DNA of 64,000 nucleotides, taken from contig JAKZAP010000001.1 in the NCBI GenBank assembly GCA_023053575.1, forward strand, positions 28,166,533 to 28,230,532, in the 5' to 3' direction. The DNA comes from Branchinecta lynchi (Eukaryota > Arthropoda > Branchiopoda > Anostraca > Branchinectidae). How positions within the stretch are numbered: the stretch's first letter is position 1; the number at the start of each line of letters is the position of its first letter. Below are positions 41,391-52,717 of this stretch, one piece after another. Below the pieces are notes generated by a model. That model was not told where the DNA came from. It saw nothing but the letters and a program-made list of their open reading frames with translations, and did no database searches. Position numbers and translations under genes: made by a program.

Positions 41391-42279
41391 GAACTTATTT
41401 TGTCTGAATATGACGCAATCAGTAATCTCATAGGCATAGCTATCCCTCAGCGATGAAAAAACAAAATCTATAGCCGACAACCAGAAGTAAATATGCTATT
41501 AGTTTTGTCTACCGGACTCTGGAGAAAACCGACTACCTGGTAAAGCAGTATGTTCTGTTCAGTTGAAACAATAACGCATCGGTGATTTAAGTGGTGCAAG
41601 TATACACCTGGTTTCAACAGGTATAGTAAATTAATTTTCTTTGAATACGGCCGGTTATTAATACAGACATTTATTTGAATCTCCAGACTGAATGGGAATC
41701 GATTTTTACTCAGCACCAACACGTCGGTAAATTCGCAAAACTTTATTAACTTATATACCGTAGAAAACGAGACTACAGACAAAAAAGGTATCAGGGCACC
41801 TCGTGTGAAAAATTGTTTTGGAAAAGTCATTATCACGCTGGATTTTAATTTAAACATTTAAACACACTTTTGTCGGATTTAAACTGTCGTATAGGACTCC
41901 GCCTTGCCTGGAAAGCTTGTGGATTACAGCTGGAGAACCAGATAGTTTGGTCTTGAAGTTCTCTGTTACATTTTTATATCCAACTCTGTTTGTAAATTTT
42001 CTAGAAAAAAACATTATATAGTTGAAAAATCCATTATAAAATTTCTCTGCTCAGCCTAGAGTTTCGTGAGAAAACTGGAGAGGGGGGGGGGGGGGGGTCC
42101 AGATGTCAGGGTTCTTGGAATTGTCTTTTATCATTTTATATTCGTTGTCTGTCTCTGTTAATTCTGTAGAAGAATTTTTAAAGCTGTTACAAATTGTCGC
42201 TTCTCAGCATTTAAAATTAATTGGTACAGTTGAAGAATGTCGTTCGCCTTAATATTCAGCGTCTTGCTGACCTCTAACG
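41391..42279. other. Intergenic, one G-run
   Basis: A 129-residue minus-strand frame (41468-41857) has no domain. A G16 run sits at 42082-42097. Nothing else was recognised. Confidence 0.35.
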
Positions 42280-42560
42280 CTAGGTTCACACAGAGCAGAT
42301 CACGGCGATGAACTAGATTTTTCTATCGCATCGGTAGAAGATTTGTATCCCCTGGATCTTCACACTGGATTTTTGTCGGCAACAGAATTTAACGTGAAAT
42401 GTTGCTGTTGCCTGCATAAAATCGTACTATCGCCCGATTAAAGTTGAATTTTCTCAACGTTGAAAATCGCCTGACGAAGCAACAGAAATCGCCGATTTTA
42501 GCGACGAAAATCTCGGCGATGGCCGATATCGCCACAGTGTGAACGTCTGTGGAAACCTAG
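42280..42560. mobile_element. MITE with CTAGGTT...CACA ends
   Basis: The left CTAGGTTCACACAGAGCAGATCACGGCGAT and the right ATCGCCACAGTGTGAACGTC...AACCTAG are imperfect inverted repeats with internal indels. The interior is rich in TCGCCGAT and CGGCGAT words in both orientations, so it folds on itself. Non-coding; no sure target duplication. Confidence 0.6.
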
Positions 42561-42629
42561 GTTAAGACACTGCCAGATTTCTGTATAGGCGAATTTTTTT
42601 TTTTTGTGTCTGACCGGAATGCTGCATCT
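42561..42629. other. Spacer
   Basis: Short unassigned sequence with a T run. Confidence 0.3.
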
Positions 42630-43539
42630 GTAGTTAGCCCGGAATCGGGCCAAAACCGGAAAGTCTGTTGAAAGTAAAAGTTTTATTTGATGTTGAATAG
42701 ATGTTCAGTTTAGGGGTAAGAGGACGTGCTGAACACGATGGTGAAAACTATTTTCTCGCCGGAAAAGTAGTTCGCCCGGAATCCGACCAAAATCGGAAAG
42801 TTTGTTAAAAGTAAAAGGTTTATTTGGAGTCGATTAGATGTTCGATTTAGGGGTAAGAAGACATACTGAATACTAATGTGAAAACAATTTTCTACCCGGG
42901 CAAGTAGTTCGCTCGGAATCCGGCCAAAATTGGAAAAGTTAAAGTTTTATTTGTAGTTGATTAGATATCCGATTTAGGGGTAAGAAGAGATCCTAAATCC
43001 GTGTATGAAAATCATGTTTTACCCGGACATATAGTTCGACCGGAATCCGGCTGGAGCCTGAAAATGTTATAAGTTAAATTATTAATTGAAGTTGATTAGA
43101 TGTTCAATATTGGGGAAAACAGATACGCTGAGTTTGTTTTTTCGCTTTCTTTTTCGCCGGACAAGTAGTCTCGGAATTCGGCCGAAACCGGGAAATAGGC
43201 AGAAGTGAAAGGAAGTTTTTGTCAAAACAGATATGACTTATAGGGGTAAACACACATACTGAATCCTTATCTGAACTTGGTTTTCTCAGGTGATTAGCTA
43301 TTTGGCCTTCATCTGTTTCTGAATTTTAATAATAAAAATGTTTAAGGAGTCTGGCGAAGACAAGACCCAGTTGTCTGGATCAAATATTGAACTTTTGGGA
43401 TCCCATCGAAACCTTTGGTCTTGGTTAAGGAGGTGGGTCGTCCCCATGGCTCGTCGAAGACTGGATACGCCGAAGACAAGACCCAATTGTCTGGATCAAA
43501 TATTGAATTCTTGGGATCCCATCGAAACCTTTGGTCTTA
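42630..43539 (+). mobile_element. Repeat B, core plus duplicated right end
   Basis: Core units (GTAAGAGGACGTGCTGAAC, GTAAGAAGACATACTGAAT, GTAAGAAGAGATCCTAAATC and others) run from about 42630 to 43260. The left arm is missing. The right arm ends at 43423 (TTTTGGGATCCCATCGAAAC, GGTCTTG), and its last 70 bp or so recur at 43468-43539. The right end is therefore tandemly duplicated, with CTGG(A/C)...GAAGACAAGACCCA starting both. Confidence 0.8.
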
Positions 43540-44054
43540 TTTTCCTCTACAAGATGGCGTAAAGATCATTTCTATTGCAATTTGTTTGGGGTCAAACCCC
43601 AATTTGTCTCGACTAATTGAGTGTATTTTGTTAAATTCATTGATAATTTGCGCAGTGGTCCTTTCACATAAATGAATTGATTCAAACGACGTAGGTTAAA
43701 CAGGAGTGAACATGACATCAGCGTTTCAGTTAATAAAATTACGCTGTCCCTCATGGTTTCGTGAATCTTGACATAGAAGAAGGTTTGTGTCATAACTAAA
43801 TATCTACCGCGAAGTTTTTCGAGCTTAGCTGACTTGAAAGTTGCCGTGAAAGAAATTCCTCTTATTACCTAGAGGGAGAGAGACAGGGATTTTCACTAGA
43901 ATTTTCCAGAGTACGAGTCTAATCTTGGTTCCACGAGCCAAAACTGGAACAGCAAGCCATTCATTTGGTCTTGAAAAATACACGAAACTCTCCGAAAAAG
44001 TCAGAAACTGGCAATTCGCATCTTTTACTGGGTGTTTGTCTTCTTCTAATTGGG
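43540..44054. other. Intergenic, nothing assigned
   Basis: No gene, repeat or RNA motif recognised. Confidence 0.3.
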
Positions 44055-44400
44055 AAAAGTTCGGTATCGTTTTAATAAAATTGTTCTACTAATGGAATGC
44101 TGCGAATTTTCTGTAAAGTAAGATTACTGAACTAATTGGAAACAGATTGCTTTGTATTTTCTTCCTCTTTTGAATCGGTTAAGTGCCTGCGGTCATGTTA
44201 GGATGTCAGCGTTACTGATTAGGTCGTGTTAACACTTGCACAAGGCTTGCATCCTAACATGACCGCAGGCACTTAACTGATTCGAAAGAGGAAAAAAATA
44301 CAAAGCAATCTGTTTCCAATTAGTTCAGTAATCTTACTTTACAGAACATTCGCAGCATTCCATTAGTAGAACAATTTTATTAAAACGATACCGAACTTTT
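44055..44400. repeat. Near-perfect 151-bp inverted repeat with 44-bp loop
   Basis: 44055-44205 and 44250-44400 are reverse complements with about four differences across 151 bp. Outer ends are AAAAGTTCGGTATCG / CGATACCGAACTTTT and inner ends are GGTCATGTTAGGATG / CATCCTAACATGACC. The loop is 44206-44249. No target duplication is obvious. It could be a young foldback element, or a hairpin RNA source if transcribed. It shares no sequence that I see with the other foldbacks here. Confidence 0.95.
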
Positions 44401-44858
44401 GCAAGACATGCCATTACAAATTCCCGTAAAGTATACTTTTTAGGATTTTGTTGCATTATTCAGTTGCGTAAATTCATTATTGTTCTACCTGCTACATATA
44501 TACTATAGAAATAAATGGTGTAACCTATTTTCGGTCCGAAATTTCGCTGAGAGTTTAGTTTTGGATTTGTTTATAGTGAATTGATAAAAGGCGAATTGAT
44601 CGACGCAGGTCTGATCTGACCGATCCCTGGATTAAGTAAAAGAAGGAAAGAAAACTGAAGTCGCAGGAGGAAAGATTAGTGAAAGAGGAAAAGTATACTA
44701 AACAGTTTCGCCTCGAAAAAAAAACAGTCAGTACAAAAACCGCGAAAGTCATTACTGGGACATGCAAAAACCATCGACTGGTCTAAATGACGGCGCAAAC
44801 CCGCAAATTCAAAAACCAAAAAGATGGAAACTATCACATACATCCACAGCGAAAGCAA
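44401..44858. other. Intergenic, nothing assigned
   Basis: Overlapping minus-strand frames (44555-44891) have no recognisable domain. Confidence 0.3.
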
Positions 44859-45190
44859 CAAGACCAAATGTTTCGAGGTCATCCCAAACATTTAGTATTT
44901 GATAAAGACAATTGTGTCTTGAATATATTCGGTCTTTGCCAGACTCCTTAAAATATTTCACCGTTAAATTTAGAAATAGATTAAGGCTAATGGTTAATCA
45001 ACTGACAAAACCAAGTTCAGATATGGATCAGCATGTGCGTTTATCCGTATACGGCATATCTACTTTACGAAATTGATCAAAACTTCCTGCCTTACTTCGA
45101 AATTTCCGGTTTCGCCCGGATAACTGGCGAAGTACTTGTCCGGCAAAAAACTAAAGCTTAAAAAACGAATTCAGCAGGTCTCCTTACAGT

Positions 45191-45415
45191 GTTGTATCTA
45201 AAGACTGAGCGTACGGCGTAGGCTTGGGGTAAACGAGGGTGGCAGTAGACTCTAACTATAGGTAGCGTAACCGTAGCGTGTAAGGCGGTAGGTAAGTAAG
45301 GGTGGTAATGGAACTAGGCTTTGTTAACATACAAATAGTTTTGTCTCAGACTTAATCTGTATAATGTAAATTCCAATCCGGGGTAAATACAATCACTGTT
45401 GATAAATGAATGACG
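45191..45415. other. Insert within repeat B, left part
   Basis: GGTAG/GTAAG-rich sequence with no recognised element. It separates the two repeat B blocks. Confidence 0.35.
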
Positions 45416-45530
45416 AATGTTTATTCCAACAATGCTTTCAACGGATACGTCAGCTACGATTCTTCATCAGCGATATTTCGGCCCTTCTTGGCAAGGGTCC
45501 TCGTCGAATGACCCAGCGCTAAGACTGGAA
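45416..45530 (-). mobile_element. Fragment of the hammerhead-like foldback family
   Basis: The minus strand reads CGACGAGGACCCTTGCCAAG, AAGGGCCGAAATATCGCTG, ATGAAGAATCGTAGCTGACG and ACATTGT-like terminal words. Stem II (GG-A-CCCTT / AAGGG-CC) is fully paired here, whereas the 35129 copy has a wobble pair. The conserved CTGANGA is CGACGA in this copy, so the core is damaged. Only one arm is present. Confidence 0.65.
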
Positions 45531-45859
45531 AGAGTGTATATAGTCCATTTCGCACAAGTGGTATATCCAGGCTTAAATATAGGCGTGATTCATGCTATAT
45601 TTAGTGGTCATATTGTAATTTATGTATTTTGAATTTAGCTCTGGATCAATCACTTGTGCCATTAAAAGCTAGGAATATAATTGAGCGCTTGAAGTTAGCA
45701 TGAATCAAGGTTTAAATCAAGGTATGATTCATGCTGTAACTTACGTCTCTTCCATTAAAACTAGAAATACTGAAGGATTTTATTTCCTTCGCTATGTACA
45801 TAGAGATAGTTCGACGCTTGACATAGAGACCTACACAACAACACCTAGATCGAATTCAA
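45531..45859. other. Insert within repeat B, right part
   Basis: Contains the direct repeat pair CAGGCTTAAATATAGGCGTGATTCATGC (45569) and CAAGGTTTAAATCAAGGTATGATTCATGC (45706), about 137 bp apart. It resembles a further small tandem repeat. Not recognised. Confidence 0.4.
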
Positions 45860-46393
45860 CTTTTATTTTTAACAAGTTTTCAGTTTTTGCCGGATGTCGG
45901 GCTGACTATTCGTCCGGCTAGAAAATAATTTTCATAGACGGATTCAGCATGCCTCCTTACTATGACAACCAACCTCTAATCAGCTTCAGATAGAAACTTA
46001 AAATTGTCTTGTTTTAGCCGATTCCGCGCGAACTAAATGTATGGGTAGAAAATTATAGTCATGCACGGATTCAGCATGTCTCTTAGCCCTGAATCGAATA
46101 TATAATCAGTTACAAATAAGGCTTTTACTTATAACAAATTTTCTGTGTTTTTGCCAGGTCCGGGCGGAATATTTTTCCTGCGCAAAAAAAATTTGCATCT
46201 ACGTGTTCAGTATGTTTCTTACCTCTAAATCGTCTATCTCATTACGTATTAAAAAATAATTTGTTCGCTCCTTAATTTAAACCCCCCTCCCCGACCCCGA
46301 GATGTAGGGTTAAAGTCAACCAACTCGAATTCTCCCTTGGCCCAAAGAGCCCTCACACCAAGTCTCATCAAACTATCTCATTCCCTTTCTTAA

Positions 46394-46732
46394 CCCGATG
46401 ACAAATTTGTAGCCTGCGTAGTAGTATGGTAGTAGTACGAAAACGTTGCATGTAATACTATGTAATAGCAAAGAATACTATCATTCAATGTACCTCGGAC
46501 TGGTCCAGTCTTATGTAGTAGTATCCAGTAGCATCCTGTCTTGTCATAGTAGCATCCAGCCTTGCTAATAGTAGCATAATAATATTGAATTTAAAGCCTT
46601 AGAGCCATATACATAGTAGTATGGAATAACACGGTAGCCTTGGAGTAGAAGCATGTAGTAGCATCGTTAGTACTGCATGCTATTTTTTTGTACTACTTCA
46701 TAGTACTATTTTGAGATAAATTTTTCATCGGT
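46394..46732. mobile_element. MITE with CCCGATGA / TCATCGG ends, nested in repeat B
   Basis: Reverse-orientation copy of the 37812 element: it shares AGTAGTACGAAAACGTTGCATG, GACTGGTCCAGTCTTATGTAGTAG, GCATCCAGCCTTGCTAATAGTAG, GGAGTAGAAGCATGTAGTAGCATCG and CTATTTTGAGATAAATTTTTCATCG. It interrupts the left arm of a minus-strand repeat B, so it is younger than that copy. Confidence 0.85.
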
Positions 46733-46806
46733 TACGGACGGAAGGACAAAGTGACAACTTTTACGAAGTCATAGATATCCCTCCACTTACATTTTGGGAT
46801 CCCAAA

Positions 46807-47702
46807 ATCTCGAAATAGAAATCACTTTAGACTAGGGGGCGAAAGAAAACAGTGCCACGCCAAATAAATCGGTTAAACAAAGAAATACTATATGTGACCC
46901 CGAAAACCGCGTCTGCAAAAGGAGTCGTTTTGTGTGGCACTTTGCTCTGCAATAGTCCTCCTAGTTTATTTCATCCCTACTTTTCTAAATATCTGTTCGG
47001 TTGTGATTACCACCATTAATTTCCCTGCTTGTTCTTATCTGTGACTTGATCTTTATCCACGAGCTCTGGTTGCTGCTGGGCTAAGCCATGGCTTTGATGC
47101 ATTTCACTCAAACGTACTGCTACGCAAATATGCCTGAGATTGTTATTTTTTGTCGTTATCAGAGCAGGACCTCTTACGTGATTATTAGCTTTCGCGGCTT
47201 TGCTTTCTAGTATTTTTTACACTGTCCTGTTCCTTACTTCTCGAGTTATTGACTCTCGTTATTTTCTCCTGTTTCGTTTTCCGTAGCATTTTTTGTTTTC
47301 GCAAATTTTTGCATGACATGTAAGAAAAAGTCGTGATAGAACAGAAGTTCTGTCACACGTGCTGTCTTGCTGAATAACTCGAGCTCCATCTTAGGACGTA
47401 GAGTCTGTATTGTTTACCACAGCCGTCACAACCTAGACTCTTTACTTAGTAATCGTTAACTGAATCTTGAATCAACCTAAAATCCCGTGCTCCGCATTTC
47501 ATTCACCCTAAGCACTCCTTGGGGATTAAGCCACTTGCTTACAGTGAATACGACACGCATGCATAGAATACCCAATGAAAACAAAGATGGATGAATACAT
47601 CACAGGAAGTATCTAAGTAAAGTCAGGATTAAGAAAAAAAATATTATGATCAGTAATTTGGGTTTTGATTTAATCAATTATAGATTATTACTAGCAATTT
47701 GT
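46807..47702. other. Intergenic, nothing assigned
   Basis: No coding frame of note and no repeat terminus recognised. Confidence 0.35.
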
Positions 47703-47845
47703 TCTTAGGTTCAAGTTCAAGTTCTTTTTATTATTAGTTACAACACATATATAATTAGCGCTACATATACAAAATCTACTTACTTAAACAAAATCCCAAG
47801 GGCTCCCCAAAGGCTCGTTGCTTGGGAAACAGTTAATCTATGACA
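47703..47845 (-). mobile_element. LINE 3' end with AACTTG tail
   Basis: The minus strand shows CCCAAGCAACGAGCCTTTGGGGAGCCCTTGGG (hairpin-forming), a short AT-rich stretch, AATAATAAAAAG and the tail AACTTGAACTTGAACC. The layout is the same as the other LINE ends, with yet another tail unit. Coding sequence is missing. Confidence 0.55.
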
Positions 47846-50800
47846 AAAAAACTTTTTTTTACTAATCTGACAGAAATTTTGCCAGTGAATTTGATTGTAT
47901 AATACACTTTTTTATGTACACTAAAGTTTTGCTGATAGATCTTATTTAAGGGATTATTAAGAAGCTGATAATGTATACGGGAGTCAATTGAATACCAAAT
48001 ATCTTGTAGACAAGTTTTCAGTTTTAGAAAGATCTGGAAATATTCTCCATTGGGATTCTACCGAAATATCTAGTCTTATTCACGCTGGCTTAAGATAATT
48101 GATAGATAACGGATCGAAAAGCTATTAGTTGAAGACCTTGGTAGAAAACAAATTATATTAAGAATGAGAACAAATGCTCTACTTGTTGTAGTTTTGCATC
48201 AATTTTGTTTTATGGCAACCACATATGGGTTATTGTTGCACTGAATACCATGTATTTGTATAATCAAACACTCAGATTCGCCACGAGTTTTTTTTTGAAA
48301 GAAATGATCTGAACGTGTACCTCACATGCTGCATTCCTTGTTTAGAGTCTAACGCCAGTTGTTAAAGGTATGGCTAGTTACGCGGCGACGAAACTTTGTT
48401 TCCCCTCTCTGAAGTAGGTAGTGTACAATTAGTCTTCCGCAGTCAGCGGTTTCCGTACTTTCCGCCGGAACCATTATCTTTAACGAAGTGCCGTTGTTCA
48501 TTGATACCAGATTACTCACGATCCAACCTCACTCTCAACTCAGGCAACCGCAACTCAAGATATTCGAGATTGTGGAAATATTCAAGGGATAAGGTTGAAT
48601 GGTTATCACCCATTCTGTGACGTGTTGGACAGCTACGGATGATCAAGGATTAGTTATATAAGCATACTGTGTAACAGTCGTTTAGCTATAACATGCACAT
48701 GGATTCATTTTAGCAAATGTCACCGCCCCTCTTCTAGTTATTTTTTCTTTTCTTAAAGGAACAAAAAACTTGACTCAAACTTGACTCGGGGAGCTAGCTA
48801 ACATATCAAGAATGTATCCTAAGTCGATATTGAGAGTAAGAAAAATTATCGTCACGACCATTGCAGTTTCCGAAAATTCAACTTTTGAGTTAGTAGCAAT
48901 AAAAAGCAAAAGGTTTGTGTGCCAAGAGCAGGAATCGAACGCGCGACCTCTTGACTACTATCCCGATGTGGTAGTCAACACGGCCAAAGGCGAACTTTTA
49001 CAGTGCAGAACTTCATAATCACAGTGCATAAGGGACAAGGGCCTGCCAGCTAGCTTTTGGAACACCAAGGAGGGGGTTCGAGATAACAAAGAAGTGGGTT
49101 CCTGTCGACAATAAGTCCCTGTAACTTTATCTAAGCCCCCCAGGTCGGTTTGATGGCCGAAAGTTGCGTAGTCAAGTTTTCTGTGCCTTTAAACGCATAT
49201 AGACAGGGAGCCCTGTTTTGGTGCGATTATTTGTCTTCTCAAACTCTAAAAGGCCAAAAGTCCCTGACAACAACATGAAAAAAAAAATATAGGCTACTTC
49301 ATTAAGAATCTAGTAAGTCATAATTTTCGGTGTTGCAAAGCGACAAAAGCTGAATGTTTCCCGCCTCCTCACATCTTCGTATTGACAGCTACCAATCATA
49401 CTTCGTGTCTCAACTGACCAGTGTATTCGTAATAAACACTGGACGTTGTTTTATTTAGCGGAATTCAGAAAATCACGATATATCTTAACAATGTCACGAA
49501 TGGACAGAAGTCTATTTGGAGAAGAACGAATGAATATTTTGTTAACCACTTTCGTAAAATGGATATAATTGAATAAGATAACAAAGCAAAATAAAGACAG
49601 TAAAAGAAACAACCTGAGGAAAACAAATGATCAGGCTTGAAATATGCGGCCAAGGCCATGGTGTCGAGATAATTCGAGATGAAACCGATGTCTTCAAAGG
49701 CTTGGGTGGTCGTATAGAAGTTGTAAATAATTGGCATCGCCCCGTTACACTTGCTTTCAACTCCGCTTCATTATCAAGCAACTTCGGAGGTCTTAGTAAG
49801 TCACGAGACTATCAAAGGTTAAACTGTCTGAAACTGAGATTGGTCTCTGCTTTGAGTTCTGAAACTTTAATCCTCTGCGGTTACTCCGGGGTCTGTCTAG
49901 AAATGGTTTGTTCAGGAACTACTCGAGGGATAAGGAGAACTTAGTAGCTCTTTGAACCTTTCTTTTTGCGGTCTTTCTATTACATTAATCAATCAATGAG
50001 GGTAACCTAATGCCAAATAGCCTAATGCTAGATGTGCCCAACACCTGAAATATTTACAAATAAATTAAAAATTAACAATTACACTTTTACGAGAAGTGAC
50101 TTAAAATAAATGCTGGAATAAAACTGCAGACAATTTTGGGTTGAACAGTCGGCCCGGCTTGATGCGGCAGAAACGGATTGACACTGTTGCTCTCGGACCG
50201 ATGCCTGGGCAACTGGATTATGACGGACTCAATGGTTCGAACAGATTGGAGGAGAAAGCTGAATGTCAATCTTTCTTTGCTACCTCATTCCTGCCCTATA
50301 CGGATTATTATACTCCCTTTCAGTTGAATAATATCAACTCAAATATAGTTTCAAAAGGTCTCAGCTTGGTCTCTATTTGGAAGAAATGGATTTTTTTTTT
50401 TTTAATCTGTGTTCTTCTTTCTTTACCTGCTAAAAGTCAGTATCTCACTTGCTACTATTTTCTTCTGGCTGGGCATTACCATCGGTTAATTTCTACCTTC
50501 TCTATGGGAACAGACTTTTTTTTTGACGCAAAGAAGAGAAAAGAATATTTGGTTACTCTGAAATCGCCGCTAACCGTGGGCGGCAAAAAGACGAGCTCTT
50601 GTCGTCTCTACTCATTTTTTTGCAGCCATTCTGTTTTCTTATTTCAGGACTACATCTCCCTCATAAAAAAAACAACATTAAAAGCTAGGCTATCTATACA
50701 AAAAAATCGAAAAAACGGTCGGGATCGGCCCGTTCCCGTTTTTTGCTATAAGCCTCCCACCCACCCGCTTGTGCGTTGGTGTTTATTTATTTATTTTGAG

Positions 50801-52717
50801 TATTTTTGTTCTTTCCTTTTGCTTGATTCCGAGGCTTAGTGGATTTTTGGGGTGGCGGACAGCTTCTTGGTATCCTACGGACTAAGTCGGGAAGAATGAT
50901 TGTTTCTTCAAATAATTTTGTGCATAATTCACTTGATTTGAGATTGTGTCTTATTATTTCTTAGTTTCTAGTTTTCTGTAGTAGTTGTTTATTTGTACTG
51001 CTAAATGGCCAACGGGTTCTGCCGGGCAAATGTTATATATACATATATATGAGGCCGGTTCAGCTGATACTAAGATTGAATTTACGATACGGTTTAAACT
51101 ATTACAGGACCCATTGTCTCTGAAGTCCATCAGGTGTTCAGTCCTTGGATAACACAAGTTGTTCGTCTCTACAGAGGAGCAGCACACGTCGAATTTGACT
51201 GGATAGTTGGACCCATACCGATCAGGTGAGTGATGAAAACGAGGGTTTCGGTTCAGCTGGAGTCCATAGAACATGAATCATTCCGCAACGCTACACGAAA
51301 CAAACTTTGACTTGGAGTTGAACTGGCGTGGCGCTATTTTTCTCCGCTAGAGACACTGCTTTCCGTGGGCAACAAGCTTTGTTTTTATTCGTTTATTCGT
51401 TATTCCGTTTAGTGTTCTTGCCATCACGGCACAAATACATACAGATTACATATAGTATACAAGCAGATCCGGCATCCTCTCAGGTCAATTCTATTCAGTC
51501 AACAAAAACATTTTTTTTTTTTTTGAAAAATAACACAGATCTTGGCCGGATCCCAAATACTATATTCTTTTAGTGTGCGCAGAACTTTTCGGCGCTTCAT
51601 TTGAAAACGTGTCTTAATTTAAAAGTATCTCTTTGTCAGGTCTTTATCGTCACAGCCGTATTGCCCACAGTTTTCATTAAGAGTGTCTGACACGCCTGAC
51701 AGTTGATTCTTGGTGGACTGGATTACTTAATGAACAAATTCAGGTCTACTTCGATAATGTTTTGGAGCTCGAGTAAAGCAAGAAAGAACAAATGTCATCA
51801 ATACAATAGAAAACAAACAATTAGCAAACAGGTGTCACATGTTCTTTATTTCTTTATTCATCATTTTAAAAAAAAACGGTAAGACAAAATGTAATAGCTG
51901 GTCGCTATTCAAATAGTAACAAATAACAACCACGACCATGACTCTAAACAAAAACAACTACAACAACAAAATTCAGTCGAACGGGGACTGTGATTTCGAA
52001 ATTTTGGTTATGCAAATGAAGTTTAAATGGTGTTCATGTTGTCTGGCAACCATAGAAACCTTCAAGCAACCTTTCGATCAAGGTTTAACAACCTCCGAAT
52101 TTATTAGTTCTTGGCTCATTTGTCGTCGAAGGGATGGCCAGACGATATTTTTCTACAATTTTGCTATATCAATAACTTTGTATAGGCTATCTGGCTGCTG
52201 ATTAATCTGTATGCATCCTCAGTATACTATTTTCACGGTTCAGGTGCGACAATAACACTGATCCTGCTTCTCAAAAGTGTGGCTCCAGTACTCTTGAATT
52301 GTTGTCTTTTTCCCTTAAAACGTGTCGCAAAATACTCGCTAGAAGCAAATTAGTGCAGTTAATCAAGATTAGTCAGTGACGACATCTGCGAAATACTCCT
52401 TGTTTCTAGCTAATTACTTGAGCTCAAAAGGGAAAGCTATTGGAAATTCCAGCTATAAATCCCGAGCAAAGTTTAAGCAAACTTAATGATAGGCGCAGAG
52501 GAATGATTTATTCATTTCCTGAAGTATATATATGGTTATTGGGTCTTTCTTGCGTGCTTTGTAGCGCTTTCGAGCACTGGTTGTTGATTTCAGTTTGTGG
52601 GATCGGTCAAATTCCGGCAAGGGCACATAATTTGTAAGTCATCGTTCATGACTCTGCTAGCATCTTACTGCAAAGATTTTTTCCCCAGTACCAGTTGGTT
52701 GGATGGCTACTGTATTT
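47846..52717. other. Long intergenic stretch without a recognised feature
   Basis: Open frames exist (49627-49944 + and 50141-50839 +, 232 residues), but they show no domain; the second is dominated by F/L/S/K from T- and A-rich DNA. No splice-site pair with protein similarity was found. This is the longest part of the window in which I recognise no transposon, so unannotated exons of an unfamiliar gene or regulatory DNA could lie here. Confidence 0.4.

Larger units (their letters stand above)
44859..46806 (-). mobile_element. Repeat B, minus-strand copy in two blocks with a nested MITE
   Basis: The right end, read on the minus strand, is TTTGGGATGACCTCGAAACA then GGTCTTG ending at 44859, flanked by AA. 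Core units run to about 45190. From about 45860 further core units follow (reverse of GTAAGGAGGCATGCTGAA and similar), then the left arm (GATGAGACTTGGTGTGAGG in reverse at 46345) and the left palindrome TTTTGGGATCCCAAAA at 46792-46807. The middle, 45190-45860, does not match B. A MITE (46394-46732) sits where the CCGT microsatellite should be. One interrupted element is the simplest reading; two adjacent ones are possible. Confidence 0.7.

Noticed and set aside
41468..41857. 129-residue minus-strand open frame
   Set aside because: No domain, no repeat copy and no splice or start context; it lies in an otherwise silent stretch.
45416..45530. Functional hammerhead ribozyme in the second foldback copy
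   Set aside because: CTGANGA is altered to CGACGA and the second arm is missing, so only the 35129 copy is put forward.
48915..48985. Possible tRNA on the minus strand (GCGCGTTCGATTCCTGC)
   Set aside because: A B-box-like word is present, but the T stem does not pair, no matching acceptor stem is found and the A box is unclear. At most a tRNA-like relic.
50141..50839. 232-residue plus-strand open frame
   Set aside because: Dominated by F, L, S and K runs from T- and A-rich DNA, with no recognisable domain, no signal for a start and no related copy. It could be a chance frame; not called as a gene.
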